Positions 52,943 through 61,220 of a stretch of DNA of 64,000 nt are shown piece after piece. The number at the start of each line of letters is the position of its first letter. Positions within the stretch are counted from its first letter, which is position 1. The translations under genes were made by a program, and so were the position numbers. Under the pieces are notes generated by a model. That model saw only the letters and a list, made by a program, of their open reading frames with translations. It made no database searches and was not told where the DNA came from. This DNA is from a virus: IMG/VR virus record IMGVR_UViG_3300042485_001470, positions 31,082 to 95,081 of that record; one strand, given 5' to 3'.

Positions 52943-53638
52943 ATGAACAAAAGTAAATTCGATGGCTTTATCAATCGTTACAACCTTGGCGGTGAGATTG
53001 AATCCGTTATGATTAAATCTGATGATAGTAATCTATCTGTAAGAATGATTTCCGATGACAAAACCTTATTAGGTGATGTTACTGTGGTAGAAGGTGATTT
53101 CCCTAATGGTGAATTCGGTATCTATACTACATCTCAATTGAAAGGATTATTGAGTGTGTTAGATGAGGCAATTTCAGTTGAAGAAGTGACTGGAGCAGTT
53201 AAGTTCTCTGATAAAGGAACTAAGGTACAATATATGTTAGCAGCACCATCGGTGATTCCTGCAGTACCTGATTTGAAAGCATTACCACCATTTGATGTGG
53301 AGGTAACATTGAATGATGACTTTATTAATAAGTTCATCAAATCTAAAGGAGCGTTATCTGATGCAGATACATTCACATTCACTTCTAAAGCTGGTAAATC
53401 TGAAATAATTTTAGGTTATTCTTCAATCAACTCAAATAGAATCTCTATTGATGTTGCTACCAATTCAACCGAAGATATTGAACCAATTGCATTTTCTGCA
53501 AAGTATTTGAAAGCTATCTTAATGGCTAACAAAGGTTCTAAATCTTCTTCATTGAAAATCTCATCTAAGGGATTATCACACGTATCATTTGTTGATGGAG
53601 ATTACACTTCAAACTATTACTTAGTAGAAATTAAATAA
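52943..53638 (+). CDS. gp45: Sliding clamp (T4 gp45-like)
   Basis: 231 residues (T4 gp45: 228). Acidic with long beta-strands: E-S-V-M-I-K-S-D-D-S-N-L-S-V-R, F-G-I-Y-T-T-S-Q-L-K-G-L-L-S-V-L, F-T-F-T-S-K-A-G-K-S-E-I-I-L and Y-L-K-A-I-L-M-A-N-K-G, ending L-S-H-V-S-F-V-D-G-D-Y-T-S-N-Y-Y-L-V-E. The order of the strands and final segment matches gp45-type clamps. A trimeric ring that holds gp43 on DNA, and in T4 also activates late transcription, relevant to the second promoter class here. Confidence 0.88.
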   Translation: MNKSKFDGFINRYNLGGEIESVMIKSDDSNLSVRMISDDKTLLGDVTVVEGDFPNGEFGIYTTSQLKGLLSVLDEAISVEEVTGAVKFSDKGTKVQYMLAAPSVIPAVPDLKALPPFDVEVTLNDDFINKFIKSKGALSDADTFTFTSKAGKSEIILGYSSINSNRISIDVATNSTEDIEPIAFSAKYLKAILMANKGSKSSSLKISSKGLSHVSFVDGDYTSNYYLVEIK

Positions 53639-53643
53639 TTATT

Positions 53644-54855
53644 ATGAGCTTTTGGGAAACTGAACCACAAAAACCTGTCTTTGACTTTGAATCTGAAAAG
53701 AGAAAGTTAATAGAAAATATGGACTATCTGATGACAATGTCTGTGCAAGAACAAACACTATACAAAAAGTGGGTGGAATTGCAAGAACCATCAATGATTC
53801 AGGCTAAAGCCCAAATCGCATCGTATTATGACTCTCAATGGAAACCAACTGATATCAACAATAAGGAGCTAACGATAAAAGAAATTGAATCGTTAGACCC
53901 TTACGTTGAGATTGTGGAAGACCCTAAAGAATCTACTAAATGGGCAGCGGTAAGACGTATGATTCATACAATGGATTTTACAGCAAACCCTGGCCGTAAT
54001 GTAAAGATTAATGTAAAGGATAGAGTAAGTGGAAAACTATTAGGACAGATTTCATTAGCATCCGATGTAACAGCTATGGCAGTTAGAGATAACTTCATTG
54101 GTTGGACTAAGGATAATAAGTTTGTTGATGGTAAGTTGAACAATACTACTATTGCCTCTACTATTGTATGTACTCAGCCATTAGGATACAATTTCTTAGG
54201 TGGTAAGTTAATCGCTATGATGACAACTACGCCGGAGGTTAGAGCATATTGGAAAGAGAAGTATAAGAACGTATTGATTGCAGTAGGTACAACATCCCTT
54301 TACGGAATTCATTCACAATACAATGGTATTCCTTTATTTAAAACACTTGGAGAATCTGCTGGTAAAATCAGTATGAAGCCGGATGATAAATTCTATGACC
54401 CTTGGCATCAATGGATTAAGGAAAATCATTCAGAGTGGTATGATGAAAACATTACTAGAGAAAGAGCTCGTAATGGTGCTAATATGGGATACGAAGCTAA
54501 TGGACCTGTTAGTGGTATCAAACAAAAGATATTAGGAAAAATTTTCAAAGAGTGTAGTATTAAAGCTAACGAATACCATCATGGATTTAAAAGAGGTGTG
54601 TATATGGCTATGATGTATGAGAACGGATGTGAATTCCTTCGTAACGAAATCACCGAAGATAAATTAATCATCAAAGATAAATTTAAGCAAGGTACTGAAT
54701 ACATTAACAAATGGTGGAAGAAACACGCAATCAGTAGATATACAAAACTGCATGATGAAGGAAGGATTAAACCCGAACACTTATTCTACATAGATGCTAT
54801 TGGAATTAGTTGGGAAGAAATGAAAGCTAAATACCTATCAGAAGTAGGAAGATAA
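53644..54855 (+). CDS. DruA/DUF4338-like protein
   Basis: 403 residues. The central block G-K-L-L-G-Q-I-S-L-A-S-D-V-T-A, then V-R-D-N-F-I-G-W-T (about 130-160), later L-G-Y-N-F-L-G-G-K-L-I-A-M-M (about 178-191), Y-W-K-E-K-Y-K-N-V-L-I-A-V-G-T-T-S-L-Y-G (about 201-220) and L-G-E-S-A-G-K follows the order of conserved parts in DUF4338, the domain of Druantia protein DruA (R-D-x-x-I-G-W, L-a-s-x-x-L, x-W-x-x-x-Y-x-x-x-x-x-x-x-E-T, l-G-x-T-x-G). The E-T-F motif is replaced by T-T-S. Function unknown; the place between clamp and dUTPase/clamp loader suggests a DNA-related job. Family link from memory of the pattern only. Confidence 0.45.
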   Translation: MSFWETEPQKPVFDFESEKRKLIENMDYLMTMSVQEQTLYKKWVELQEPSMIQAKAQIASYYDSQWKPTDINNKELTIKEIESLDPYVEIVEDPKESTKWAAVRRMIHTMDFTANPGRNVKINVKDRVSGKLLGQISLASDVTAMAVRDNFIGWTKDNKFVDGKLNNTTIASTIVCTQPLGYNFLGGKLIAMMTTTPEVRAYWKEKYKNVLIAVGTTSLYGIHSQYNGIPLFKTLGESAGKISMKPDDKFYDPWHQWIKENHSEWYDENITRERARNGANMGYEANGPVSGIKQKILGKIFKECSIKANEYHHGFKRGVYMAMMYENGCEFLRNEITEDKLIIKDKFKQGTEYINKWWKKHAISRYTKLHDEGRIKPEHLFYIDAIGISWEEMKAKYLSEVGR

Positions 54856-54866
54856 AAAATAAAATT

Positions 54867-55223
54867 ATGGCAAAAACTAAAAAAACAAAAAAAGAAGAAG
54901 TGATTGAATTTAAATCACCAGAGGTTACTCTATCACAAAAAAAGTATGAAGAATGTGAGTGGTGTTTTCAATTTGATGAAGATGAACCACAAATATTTGC
55001 TTGGACAGATAATGAATCGGATAAAAATGAAGACCCTAAAGTAATTTTTACAATTACAAATGTTGAGAATTCATATATAACTTTTCAGAATGGAAAGACT
55101 GGTAAAGTATTTAAACTATTTGCTAGAGAACTTACAAATGAAGGCATAGAATTGAGAAATAAACAAAAAGAATCTTTTAAAACTATTACAAATGCAAGTG
55201 AAAATAAAGAGGCTGAAGCCTAA
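54867..55223 (+). CDS. Small charged protein before dUTPase, unknown
   Basis: 118 residues. Lys-rich start (K-T-K-K-T-K-K-E-E), a W/C/F segment E-C-E-W-C-F-Q-F-D-E-D-E-P-Q-I-F-A-W, an R/K-containing beta part with Y-I-T-F-Q-N-G-K-T-G-K-V-F-K-L-F, and an acidic tail E-N-K-E-A-E-A. One C-x-x-C-like pair (E-C-E-W-C). No family recognised. Its last 32 bases overlap the start of the dUTPase gene in another frame, giving coupled translation. Confidence 0.5.
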   Translation: MAKTKKTKKEEVIEFKSPEVTLSQKKYEECEWCFQFDEDEPQIFAWTDNESDKNEDPKVIFTITNVENSYITFQNGKTGKVFKLFARELTNEGIELRNKQKESFKTITNASENKEAEA

Positions 55224-55656
55224 TGCAGTAATTCCTACTTACGCTAAAGAAGGTGATGCTGGTATGGATTTAGTAGCAACGGAAATCATTAAAGATACAC
55301 CTGAACAAATTACATACGGAACTGGTATTGCGATGGAAATTAGAGATGGTTTTGTAGGATTGGTATTTCCTCGTTCATCAATCCGAAAGACTGGTTTACA
55401 ATTAAGTAATTCGGTTGGAGTTATTGATAGTGGGTATAGGGGAGAACTTCAAGCTACTTTTAACAAAGTGTTTGGTGGAGAACGTATGTATGATGAAACA
55501 AAAAATACGGAAGATACATCAAATAATTTCTATAAAGTAGGTGATAGAATTGCACAAATTATGATTATCCCACATCCACAAATTGAGTTTGATGAAGTAG
55601 ATGAACTTTCAGATTCAGAAAGAGGTGAAGGTGGATTTGGTTCAACTGGAAAATAA
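55192..55656 (+). CDS. dut: dUTPase (trimeric, all-beta)
   Basis: 154 residues. All five motifs: D-A-G-M-D-L (I, about 22-27), P-R-S-S (II, about 60-63), G-V-I-D-S-G-Y-R-G-E (III, about 76-85), Y-K-V-G-D-R-I-A-Q (IV, about 113-121) and R-G-E-G-G-F-G-S-T-G (V, 144-153). It hydrolyses dUTP to dUMP, keeping uracil out of phage DNA and feeding dTMP synthesis. The ATG at 55192 gives the usual M-Q-V-K-I-K-R-L start and overlaps the previous gene by 32 nt. Confidence 0.95.
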   Translation: MQVKIKRLKPNAVIPTYAKEGDAGMDLVATEIIKDTPEQITYGTGIAMEIRDGFVGLVFPRSSIRKTGLQLSNSVGVIDSGYRGELQATFNKVFGGERMYDETKNTEDTSNNFYKVGDRIAQIMIIPHPQIEFDEVDELSDSERGEGGFGSTGK

Positions 55657-55666
55657 AAAATAAAAT

Positions 55667-56608
55667 ATGTTTATAGAACAAACGGAAGAAAAAGTAAATA
55701 ATAATTTATGGGTAGAGAAATATCGCCCATCAAAGCTTGAGGATTATGTAGGTAACGAACATCTAAAATCAAAAGTAGAAGGTTACTTAGAAACAGGCGA
55801 AATTCCACATTTACTTTTGTATGGAAAGGCCGGTACTGGTAAAACTACATTAGCAAAGTTAATTATAAAATCAATTGAATGTGATTATATGATTATCAAC
55901 GCATCTTCGGAAAACAATGTGGATACGGTAAGAAATAAGGTAACTAACTTTGCATCTTCAATGGGATTCAAGCCATTTAAGATTATTATATTGGATGAGT
56001 TTGATTATATGACTCACAACGCACAAGCTATCTTAAGAAACTTAATGGAAACGTTTAGTGCGCATTGTAGATTCATCTTAACTTGTAATTATGTTGAGAA
56101 AGTAATTGACCCGATTCAAAGTAGATGTCAATCATTTCAGATTGTACCTCCAACTAAAAAAGATGTTGCAATGCAAATTAGTAAAATCTTAAAGAATGAG
56201 GATATTGAATTTGAAATTAAGGATTTAGTTCCAATCATTGATGCGGCCTATCCCGATATTCGTAAGATTATCAATACTTGTCAATTAAACTCAAACAAAG
56301 GTAAGTTGAAAGTGGATGTACAAAATCTATTAGAGAATGATTACAAAAATAAAATTGTGGATATCTTAAAATCTTCGGATGATAAGAGAAACAAATATAT
56401 GAAAGTAAGACAGGCTCTTATTGATTCTAAAGTTACGGATTTTACTGATTTATATACAATGTTATATAATAAAGTAGATGAGTATGGTGGAGAAAACACT
56501 TCTAATGTAATCTTACTATTAGGAGATGGTGTAAGTAAATCAGCAGTAGCAATCGATAAAGAAATTATCGCAGCAGCTACATTAATTCAAATTTTAAATA
56601 TTATATAA
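55667..56608 (+). CDS. gp44: Clamp loader large subunit (T4 gp44-like)
   Basis: 313 residues (T4: 319). W-V-E-K-Y-R-P-S-K-L-E-D-Y-V-G (15-29), Walker A G-K-A-G-T-G-K-T (53-60), Walker B I-I-L-D-E-F-D-Y-M (about 107-115, D-E-F-D), sensor 1 R-F-I-L-T-C-N-Y, and S-R-C-Q-S-F (the arginine finger S-R-C). AAA+ ATPase that opens the gp45 clamp with gp62. The stop overlaps the next ATG by one base. Confidence 0.93.
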   Translation: MFIEQTEEKVNNNLWVEKYRPSKLEDYVGNEHLKSKVEGYLETGEIPHLLLYGKAGTGKTTLAKLIIKSIECDYMIINASSENNVDTVRNKVTNFASSMGFKPFKIIILDEFDYMTHNAQAILRNLMETFSAHCRFILTCNYVEKVIDPIQSRCQSFQIVPPTKKDVAMQISKILKNEDIEFEIKDLVPIIDAAYPDIRKIINTCQLNSNKGKLKVDVQNLLENDYKNKIVDILKSSDDKRNKYMKVRQALIDSKVTDFTDLYTMLYNKVDEYGGENTSNVILLLGDGVSKSAVAIDKEIIAAATLIQILNII

Positions 56609-56871
56609 TGGCAAACATTTTAGGAGCAGGTGGGCAACCAATTGGAGAAAGAGAAGAAGTTAAACTCGAATTAGATAAAACCGAACCAATTGCATGTAAA
56701 AAATGCGGTGGTGAGATTTTCGTACAAGGTTTTGGATTCCGTAGAATTTCTAAGTTATTAACTGGAAAACCAAAAGATGAAACATTACCAGTAGAATTAT
56801 TCCTATGTGGAGATTGTGGTGAAGTTCTTAATGAATTATTACCAGCTGGATTAAAAATAGAAGAAAACTAA
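56608..56871 (+). CDS. Small zinc-ribbon protein between gp44 and gp62
   Basis: 87 residues. C-K-K-C (Cys 30, 33) and C-G-D-C (Cys 67, 70), a four-Cys zinc ribbon with hydrophobic F-V-Q-G-F-G-F-R-R between. No further domain. Overlaps gp44 by one base and precedes gp62 by two bases, so it is made in a fixed ratio with the clamp loader. A T4-like late-transcription or clamp-associated factor would fit, but I do not recognise a named protein. Confidence 0.55.
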   Translation: MANILGAGGQPIGEREEVKLELDKTEPIACKKCGGEIFVQGFGFRRISKLLTGKPKDETLPVELFLCGDCGEVLNELLPAGLKIEEN

Positions 56872-56873
56872 TT

Positions 56874-57323
56874 ATGGCGAAAACATTATTCGACCACTTA
56901 AACGCAATTACTGATAAGAAAGACCCAAAGTATTGGGATTCATTGGAAGAAAGTGATAAGAAAACTTGGAGTAACTATATGATACTCCGTTTTCTTTCAA
57001 TGAAACCTGAATGGGTTGAACTTGTTGCCGATATACAACCTTACTTACAAGAGGCTCCTCCTAAAGCAATGTATTTGGCATTGATAGGTTTGATTCCAAA
57101 GACAAGAGCATTTCTGAAATATATGAAACCAGCTTCATCTGAAAAGTATGAAGATTGGATTGTTAAATTGGTAGCTCAATTCTATGAGGTATCTGAAACT
57201 GAATCAGAAGATTACCTTAAAATCCTTTATGAAACTACCAGCGGTAAGATGCATATTAAGGAAATTGCAGAGAATTATGGTACTGACCCTAAGCAAATTA
57301 CTAAGTTAAAACTCAAAGTTTAA
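56874..57323 (+). CDS. gp62: Clamp loader small subunit (gp62-like)
   Basis: 149 residues (T4 gp62: 187). N-terminal L-F-D-H-L-N-A-I-T, then W-S-N-Y-M-I-L-R-F-L-S-M-K-P-E-W-V-E-L-V (about 32-52), typical of gp62-type proteins in marine T4-like phages. The C-terminal half has a helical Y-L-K-I-L-Y-E and K-E-I-A-E-N-Y-G-T-D. Position directly after gp44 supports the call. It completes the pentameric loader. The next promoter starts at the base after its stop. Confidence 0.75.
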   Translation: MAKTLFDHLNAITDKKDPKYWDSLEESDKKTWSNYMILRFLSMKPEWVELVADIQPYLQEAPPKAMYLALIGLIPKTRAFLKYMKPASSEKYEDWIVKLVAQFYEVSETESEDYLKILYETTSGKMHIKEIAENYGTDPKQITKLKLKV

Positions 57324-57355
57324 TTTGGTTTACTCGGGTATTTTTCGTATCTTTA
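57324..57355 (+). promoter_or_regulatory. Bacteroidetes-type promoter of the nuclease gene
   Basis: TTTG (57324-57327), 20 nt, TATCTTTA (57348-57355; fits TAnnTTT but ends in A), with extended TTTGGT-ACTC and TTTTTCG parts. ATG 57373. Confidence 0.65.
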
Positions 57356-57372
57356 TACAATAAAACAACATA

Positions 57373-58242
57373 ATGGCTAAAGTATCATTTTCACAATATA
57401 GTATGTGGAGTTCATGTCCACAACAATACAAATTAAACTACATAGATAAATTGGGTGAGAGTTCTGGTAACATCCACACAATCTTTGGAACTGGGATGCA
57501 CGAAACAATACAACATTACCTTTCGGTTATGTATGGTGTTTCTAAAAAGCAAGCAGATGAAATTAATTTAGATAAACTTCTTTTAGAAAAAATGAAAGAT
57601 GCTTTTACTAAGGAGAAAGATTCTCTTAGTGAAGGAACTCCTTGTACTCAAATAGAGTTGGAAGAATTTTATGGAGATGGTAGACGAATATTAGCATGGC
57701 TTACAAAGAACATGCAAAAGTTTTATTCAAAATCCGGCTATGAATTAGTTGGTATTGAAATTCCTTTGAACGCTAAAATCAAAGAAGGTGTAAACTTCAT
57801 TGGATTTATTGATATTGTATTAAGAGATATGGCTGAGAACTCAATCATCATCATTGACCTTAAGACTTCAACAATGGGTTGGAATCAATATCAAAAGGCG
57901 GATAAGTTTAAGAATGCACAAATACTACTTTATAAGAAATATTATTCAGAATTATTTAATATTCCATTACAAAAGATTAGAGTAGAATATCAAATCATGC
58001 GTAGAAAACTTCCTGAAGATTCTGCGTTTCCAATTCCTTATGTATCTAAACACATTCCTGCAAATGGTGCACCATCCGTTACAAAAGTATATGATGAGTT
58101 TGTAGAATTCGTTAATACGGTATTTAATGATGACGGTACATTTAAGGATATTCCCTTTCCAAAAGTACCAGGTACTGCTAAAAAGAATTGTAAGTGGTGT
58201 GAGTTTATGAGTAGGGGTATTTGTGATGGGAAGGCTTCCTAA
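57373..58242 (+). CDS. PD-(D/E)XK exonuclease, Cas4/AddB-like with Fe-S cysteines
   Basis: 289 residues. F-S-Q-Y-S-M-W-S-S-C-P-Q-Q-Y (Cys 15), G-T-G-M-H-E-T-I-Q-H-Y (metal-site His/Glu, about 36-46), F-I-G-F-I-D-I-V-L (about 136-144), I-I-I-D-L-K-T-S (catalytic D-x-K, about 152-159), and a C-terminal C-K-W-C-E-F-M-S-R-G-I-C (Cys 273, 276, 284). One N-terminal plus three C-terminal Cys is the 4Fe-4S layout of Cas4/AddB/RecB-type nucleases. It probably resects DNA ends for UvsX recombination or degrades host DNA. No CRISPR is seen nearby. Confidence 0.85.
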   Translation: MAKVSFSQYSMWSSCPQQYKLNYIDKLGESSGNIHTIFGTGMHETIQHYLSVMYGVSKKQADEINLDKLLLEKMKDAFTKEKDSLSEGTPCTQIELEEFYGDGRRILAWLTKNMQKFYSKSGYELVGIEIPLNAKIKEGVNFIGFIDIVLRDMAENSIIIIDLKTSTMGWNQYQKADKFKNAQILLYKKYYSELFNIPLQKIRVEYQIMRRKLPEDSAFPIPYVSKHIPANGAPSVTKVYDEFVEFVNTVFNDDGTFKDIPFPKVPGTAKKNCKWCEFMSRGICDGKAS

Positions 58243-58274
58243 AAAAACTTTATAAAAATCATTGTTTTTTTACT

Positions 58275-58298
58275 TTTGTATATACTTATATATACAAA
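58275..58298 (+). promoter_or_regulatory. Palindromic operator upstream of the RHH regulator
   Basis: TTTGTATATA (58275-58284) and TATATACAAA (58289-58298) are perfect 10-bp arms around CTTA. A further half-like ATATACAAA occurs at about 58307-58315, just before the ATG at 58319. This is the size and symmetry of ribbon-helix-helix protein operators. Confidence 0.55.
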
Positions 58299-58318
58299 TA
58301 TATTAAATATACAAAACA

Positions 58319-58519
58319 ATGATTCAAGAAAACACAAAACTTACAACTGTGAAGATATTGAAAGATGTGTATTCATCATTTAAAAAAGTTTCCTTTGATT
58401 CTGATGTAACATTACAAAAGCTGGTAAATAGAACAGTTGAAAGATATGTTAAAGATGAAGATTTTAGAAAAGAAATGAATGAGTACTTACAACTACAAAT
58501 ATCAGGTTCACAATTTTAA
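58319..58519 (+). CDS. Ribbon-helix-helix (Arc/MetJ-type) regulator
   Basis: 66 residues. T-K-L-T-T-V-K-I-L-K-D-V-Y-S-S-F-K-K-V-S (the DNA-contact strand, then helix A), D-S-D-V-T-L-Q-K-L-V-N-R-T-V-E-R-Y-V-K-D-E-D-F (helix B): the ribbon-helix-helix fold, dimeric, strand in the major groove. With a perfect palindrome in its own promoter region it is probably autorepressed and may also control the following glycosyltransferase genes. No toxin partner is next to it, so an antitoxin role is unlikely. Confidence 0.75.
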   Translation: MIQENTKLTTVKILKDVYSSFKKVSFDSDVTLQKLVNRTVERYVKDEDFRKEMNEYLQLQISGSQF

Positions 58520-58533
58520 TGAAAAAATAAGTT

Positions 58534-59919
58534 ATGGCAAAAAAGAAAAAAATCCTATTACTATCAGATGATTTAAGAATGGCAAGTGGTATCGCCACAA
58601 TGTCAAAAGAGTTAGTATTAGGTACTGTACACAAATATGATTGGTTTCAAGTAGGAGCCGCAATTAATCACCCTGAAGCTGGTAAGATTTTAGATTTAAG
58701 CGAAGATATCCAAAAGAACTATGGAGTAGAAGATGCTTCTCTAAAGATACTTCCTTGGAATGGTTATGGTAACGCAGATTTGATTAGACAACTAATCAAT
58801 ACTGAACAACCTGATGCCATCTTACACTTTACTGACCCTCGTTATTGGACATGGTTGTATGATATCGAACATGAAATCAGACAAAATGTTCCAATCCTTT
58901 TCTACGCAATTTGGGATGATTTACCAGACCCATTATATAATCGTAACTACTATGAGAGTTGTGATTGGATTGGTTGTATCTCTCGTCAAACCTATGGTAT
59001 CATTAAAAGATTATCAGCATTGGATACTAAACCAACTTGGAAACCTAAGAAGGATTGGCAAGTTGATTATGTACCACATGGTATTAATACTAACATTTAC
59101 AAACCGGAAGAAGTACCTGCTGAATATCGTAAAGAAATTTTAGGTGGTAATGAGTATGATTTTGTTTTATATTGGAGTAATCGTAATATCAGAAGAAAAC
59201 AACCTGCAGATGTTATCGTAGCATTTAAAAAGTTTTGTGATAAGATTGGTAAAGAAAAAGCAGATAAGGTTTGTTTGGTAATGCATACACAACCTGTTGA
59301 TGAAAACGGAACTGATTTACCTGCAGTAATTGAAACAATGGCACCTGACTGTAATATCATATTTTCTGAAAAGAGAAGATTGCAAAATGAATTGAATTGG
59401 AATTATAATATAGCAGATGCAACAATCAATATTGCTAACAACGAAGGATTTGGATTAGCAACTGCGGAATCAGTAATGGCTGGAACTCCAATTATTGTAA
59501 ACGTAACTGGTGGATTGCAAGACCAATGTGGATTTGAAGTTGATGGTAAGATGCTAACTGCAGATGATTACATTAAGATTGGTTCACTTCACCAATGGAG
59601 AGAGTGGGAAGGAAAAGCTAAACCTGGTCCTTGGGCATTGCCTGTATGGAGTAGAGCATTAGCATTAGCAGGTTCAGTTCCGACACCTTATATTTGGGAT
59701 GATAGAGTTGATATAGAGGATGTTGCAGAAGCAATTGAGAAAATGTACAACACACCAAAAGAAGTCCGTAAAGCAAACGCATTGATAGGTAGAGAGGCAT
59801 TCATTGGTGAGATGGGATTAACACATACAAATATGTGTCAGCAATTAGAAAACGGAATCGAATCGGTTTTTGAAAATTGGAAACCAAGAGAAAGATTCGA
59901 AGTATTTAAAATTAAATAA
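58534..59919 (+). CDS. Glycosyltransferase, GT4-like
   Basis: 461 residues. Start with K-I-L-L-L-S-D-D-L-R-M-A-S-G-I-A-T-M (GT-B acceptor fold with the G-I loop), W-Q-V-D-Y-V-P-H-G-I-N-T (about 175-186), and the donor site N-I-A-N-N-E-G-F-G-L-A-T-A-E-S-V-M-A-G-T-P (about 301-321), the E-G-F-G-x-x-x-x-E-x-x-A-x-G-x-P of GT4. No signal peptide. Acts in the cytoplasm on an unknown acceptor. First of two adjacent glycosyltransferases downstream of the RHH regulator. Confidence 0.82.
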   Translation: MAKKKKILLLSDDLRMASGIATMSKELVLGTVHKYDWFQVGAAINHPEAGKILDLSEDIQKNYGVEDASLKILPWNGYGNADLIRQLINTEQPDAILHFTDPRYWTWLYDIEHEIRQNVPILFYAIWDDLPDPLYNRNYYESCDWIGCISRQTYGIIKRLSALDTKPTWKPKKDWQVDYVPHGINTNIYKPEEVPAEYRKEILGGNEYDFVLYWSNRNIRRKQPADVIVAFKKFCDKIGKEKADKVCLVMHTQPVDENGTDLPAVIETMAPDCNIIFSEKRRLQNELNWNYNIADATINIANNEGFGLATAESVMAGTPIIVNVTGGLQDQCGFEVDGKMLTADDYIKIGSLHQWREWEGKAKPGPWALPVWSRALALAGSVPTPYIWDDRVDIEDVAEAIEKMYNTPKEVRKANALIGREAFIGEMGLTHTNMCQQLENGIESVFENWKPRERFEVFKIK

Positions 59920-59928
59920 GTTATATAA

Positions 59929-61218
59929 ATGAAACCAACATTAGTATTTCAAGGACCTATATTTACACGTAGTGGTTATGGAGACCATTGTAGAGATTTA
60001 ATGAAATCCCTACGCAAGATGGATAAATATGATATACAAATTATTCCTTTAAGATGGGGTAACACTCCACAAAATCAAGTTAGTGGGCAGGATGAATTTG
60101 GTAGATGGATGTTAGATAGAGTCATCGGACAAATTGAGCAAAAGCCCGATGTGTTTATGCAAGTTTCAGTAGCAAACGAATTCGAACCAAAAGGACACTA
60201 TAATATTGGTGTAACTGCTGGTGTGGAAACTACAATAGCACCAAAAGATTTTATTGATGGTTCTAATAAAATGGACTTGATTATTGTACCATCTAACTTC
60301 ACAAAACAAAATTTGGGTGGAACTGTATATCAACAAAAAGACCAAGCAACTGGGCAGATTGTTGGTGAGATTAAGGTAACTAAACCAATAGAAGTTTTGT
60401 TAGAGGGTGTTGATACTGAAATATTTTCTAAGGGTAGTGGTAAAGATGTATTAGCCAATGTAAAAGAAGATTTTAACTTTCTAATTGTAGGACATTGGTT
60501 GAAGGGTTCGTTAGGACAAGATAGAAAAGATATTGGTATGGCAATTAAAACATTTGCTACGGTATTCCAATATCTACCAAAAGATAAAAGACCAGGACTT
60601 ATTGTTAAAACATCGCATGCTGGGTTTAGTGTAATTGATAGAGAAGCAACAAGACAAAAAATAGATGATGTATTGAAATCATTTGGAGATAAATGTCCAT
60701 CGGTATATTTGATACATGGTGATATGGAAGAAACCGATATGAGTAATTTATACCATCATCCTAAAGTTAAAGCAATGATTTCATTTGCTAAAGGTGAGGG
60801 ATATGGTAGGCCTATGGCTGAGTTTACTTTGACAGGTAAACCAATCATAGCTAGTGGTTGGAGTGGACAAATGGATTTCTTACCAACAGAGCATGCAGTT
60901 TTATTGGAAGGTAGTTTAACTGCGGTAGATGAATCGGCAGCTGACCAGTTTTGTATGAAAGAAGCACAATGGTTTACTGTAAATTACTCAAATGCAGCAA
61001 ATAAGATTTATGATGTATATAACAAATATGATTCTTATTTAGAGAAATCAAAAGGATTAAGAGAGAATACTTTGAAACACTTTACTTTGGATAATATGCA
61101 TGATAAGTTTACCCAACTAATGGATACTTATGTAAAGAAACAACCTCAATATGTTCCATTTAACGCACCAAAAGTAAATGCATCTAAAATGCAAATACCT
61201 AAGTTAAATAAAATTTAG
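59929..61218 (+). CDS. Glycosyltransferase, GT4-like, second of the pair
   Basis: 429 residues. F-Q-G-P-I-F-T-R-S-G-Y-G-D-H-C-R-D-L (8-25, acceptor loop), a long middle with V-L-L-E-G-V-D-T-E-I-F (about 163-173), and the donor site S-F-A-K-G-E-G-Y-G-R-P-M-A-E-F-T-L-T-G-K-P (about 283-303) with the GT4 E-G-x-G-x-x-x-x-E pattern. Distantly similar to its upstream neighbour. Ends with a basic K-V-N-A-S-K-M-Q-I-P-K-L tail. The pair probably acts in series on one acceptor (glycan, fibre protein or DNA). Confidence 0.8.
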   Translation: MKPTLVFQGPIFTRSGYGDHCRDLMKSLRKMDKYDIQIIPLRWGNTPQNQVSGQDEFGRWMLDRVIGQIEQKPDVFMQVSVANEFEPKGHYNIGVTAGVETTIAPKDFIDGSNKMDLIIVPSNFTKQNLGGTVYQQKDQATGQIVGEIKVTKPIEVLLEGVDTEIFSKGSGKDVLANVKEDFNFLIVGHWLKGSLGQDRKDIGMAIKTFATVFQYLPKDKRPGLIVKTSHAGFSVIDREATRQKIDDVLKSFGDKCPSVYLIHGDMEETDMSNLYHHPKVKAMISFAKGEGYGRPMAEFTLTGKPIIASGWSGQMDFLPTEHAVLLEGSLTAVDESAADQFCMKEAQWFTVNYSNAANKIYDVYNKYDSYLEKSKGLRENTLKHFTLDNMHDKFTQLMDTYVKKQPQYVPFNAPKVNASKMQIPKLNKI

Positions 61219-61220
61219 AA

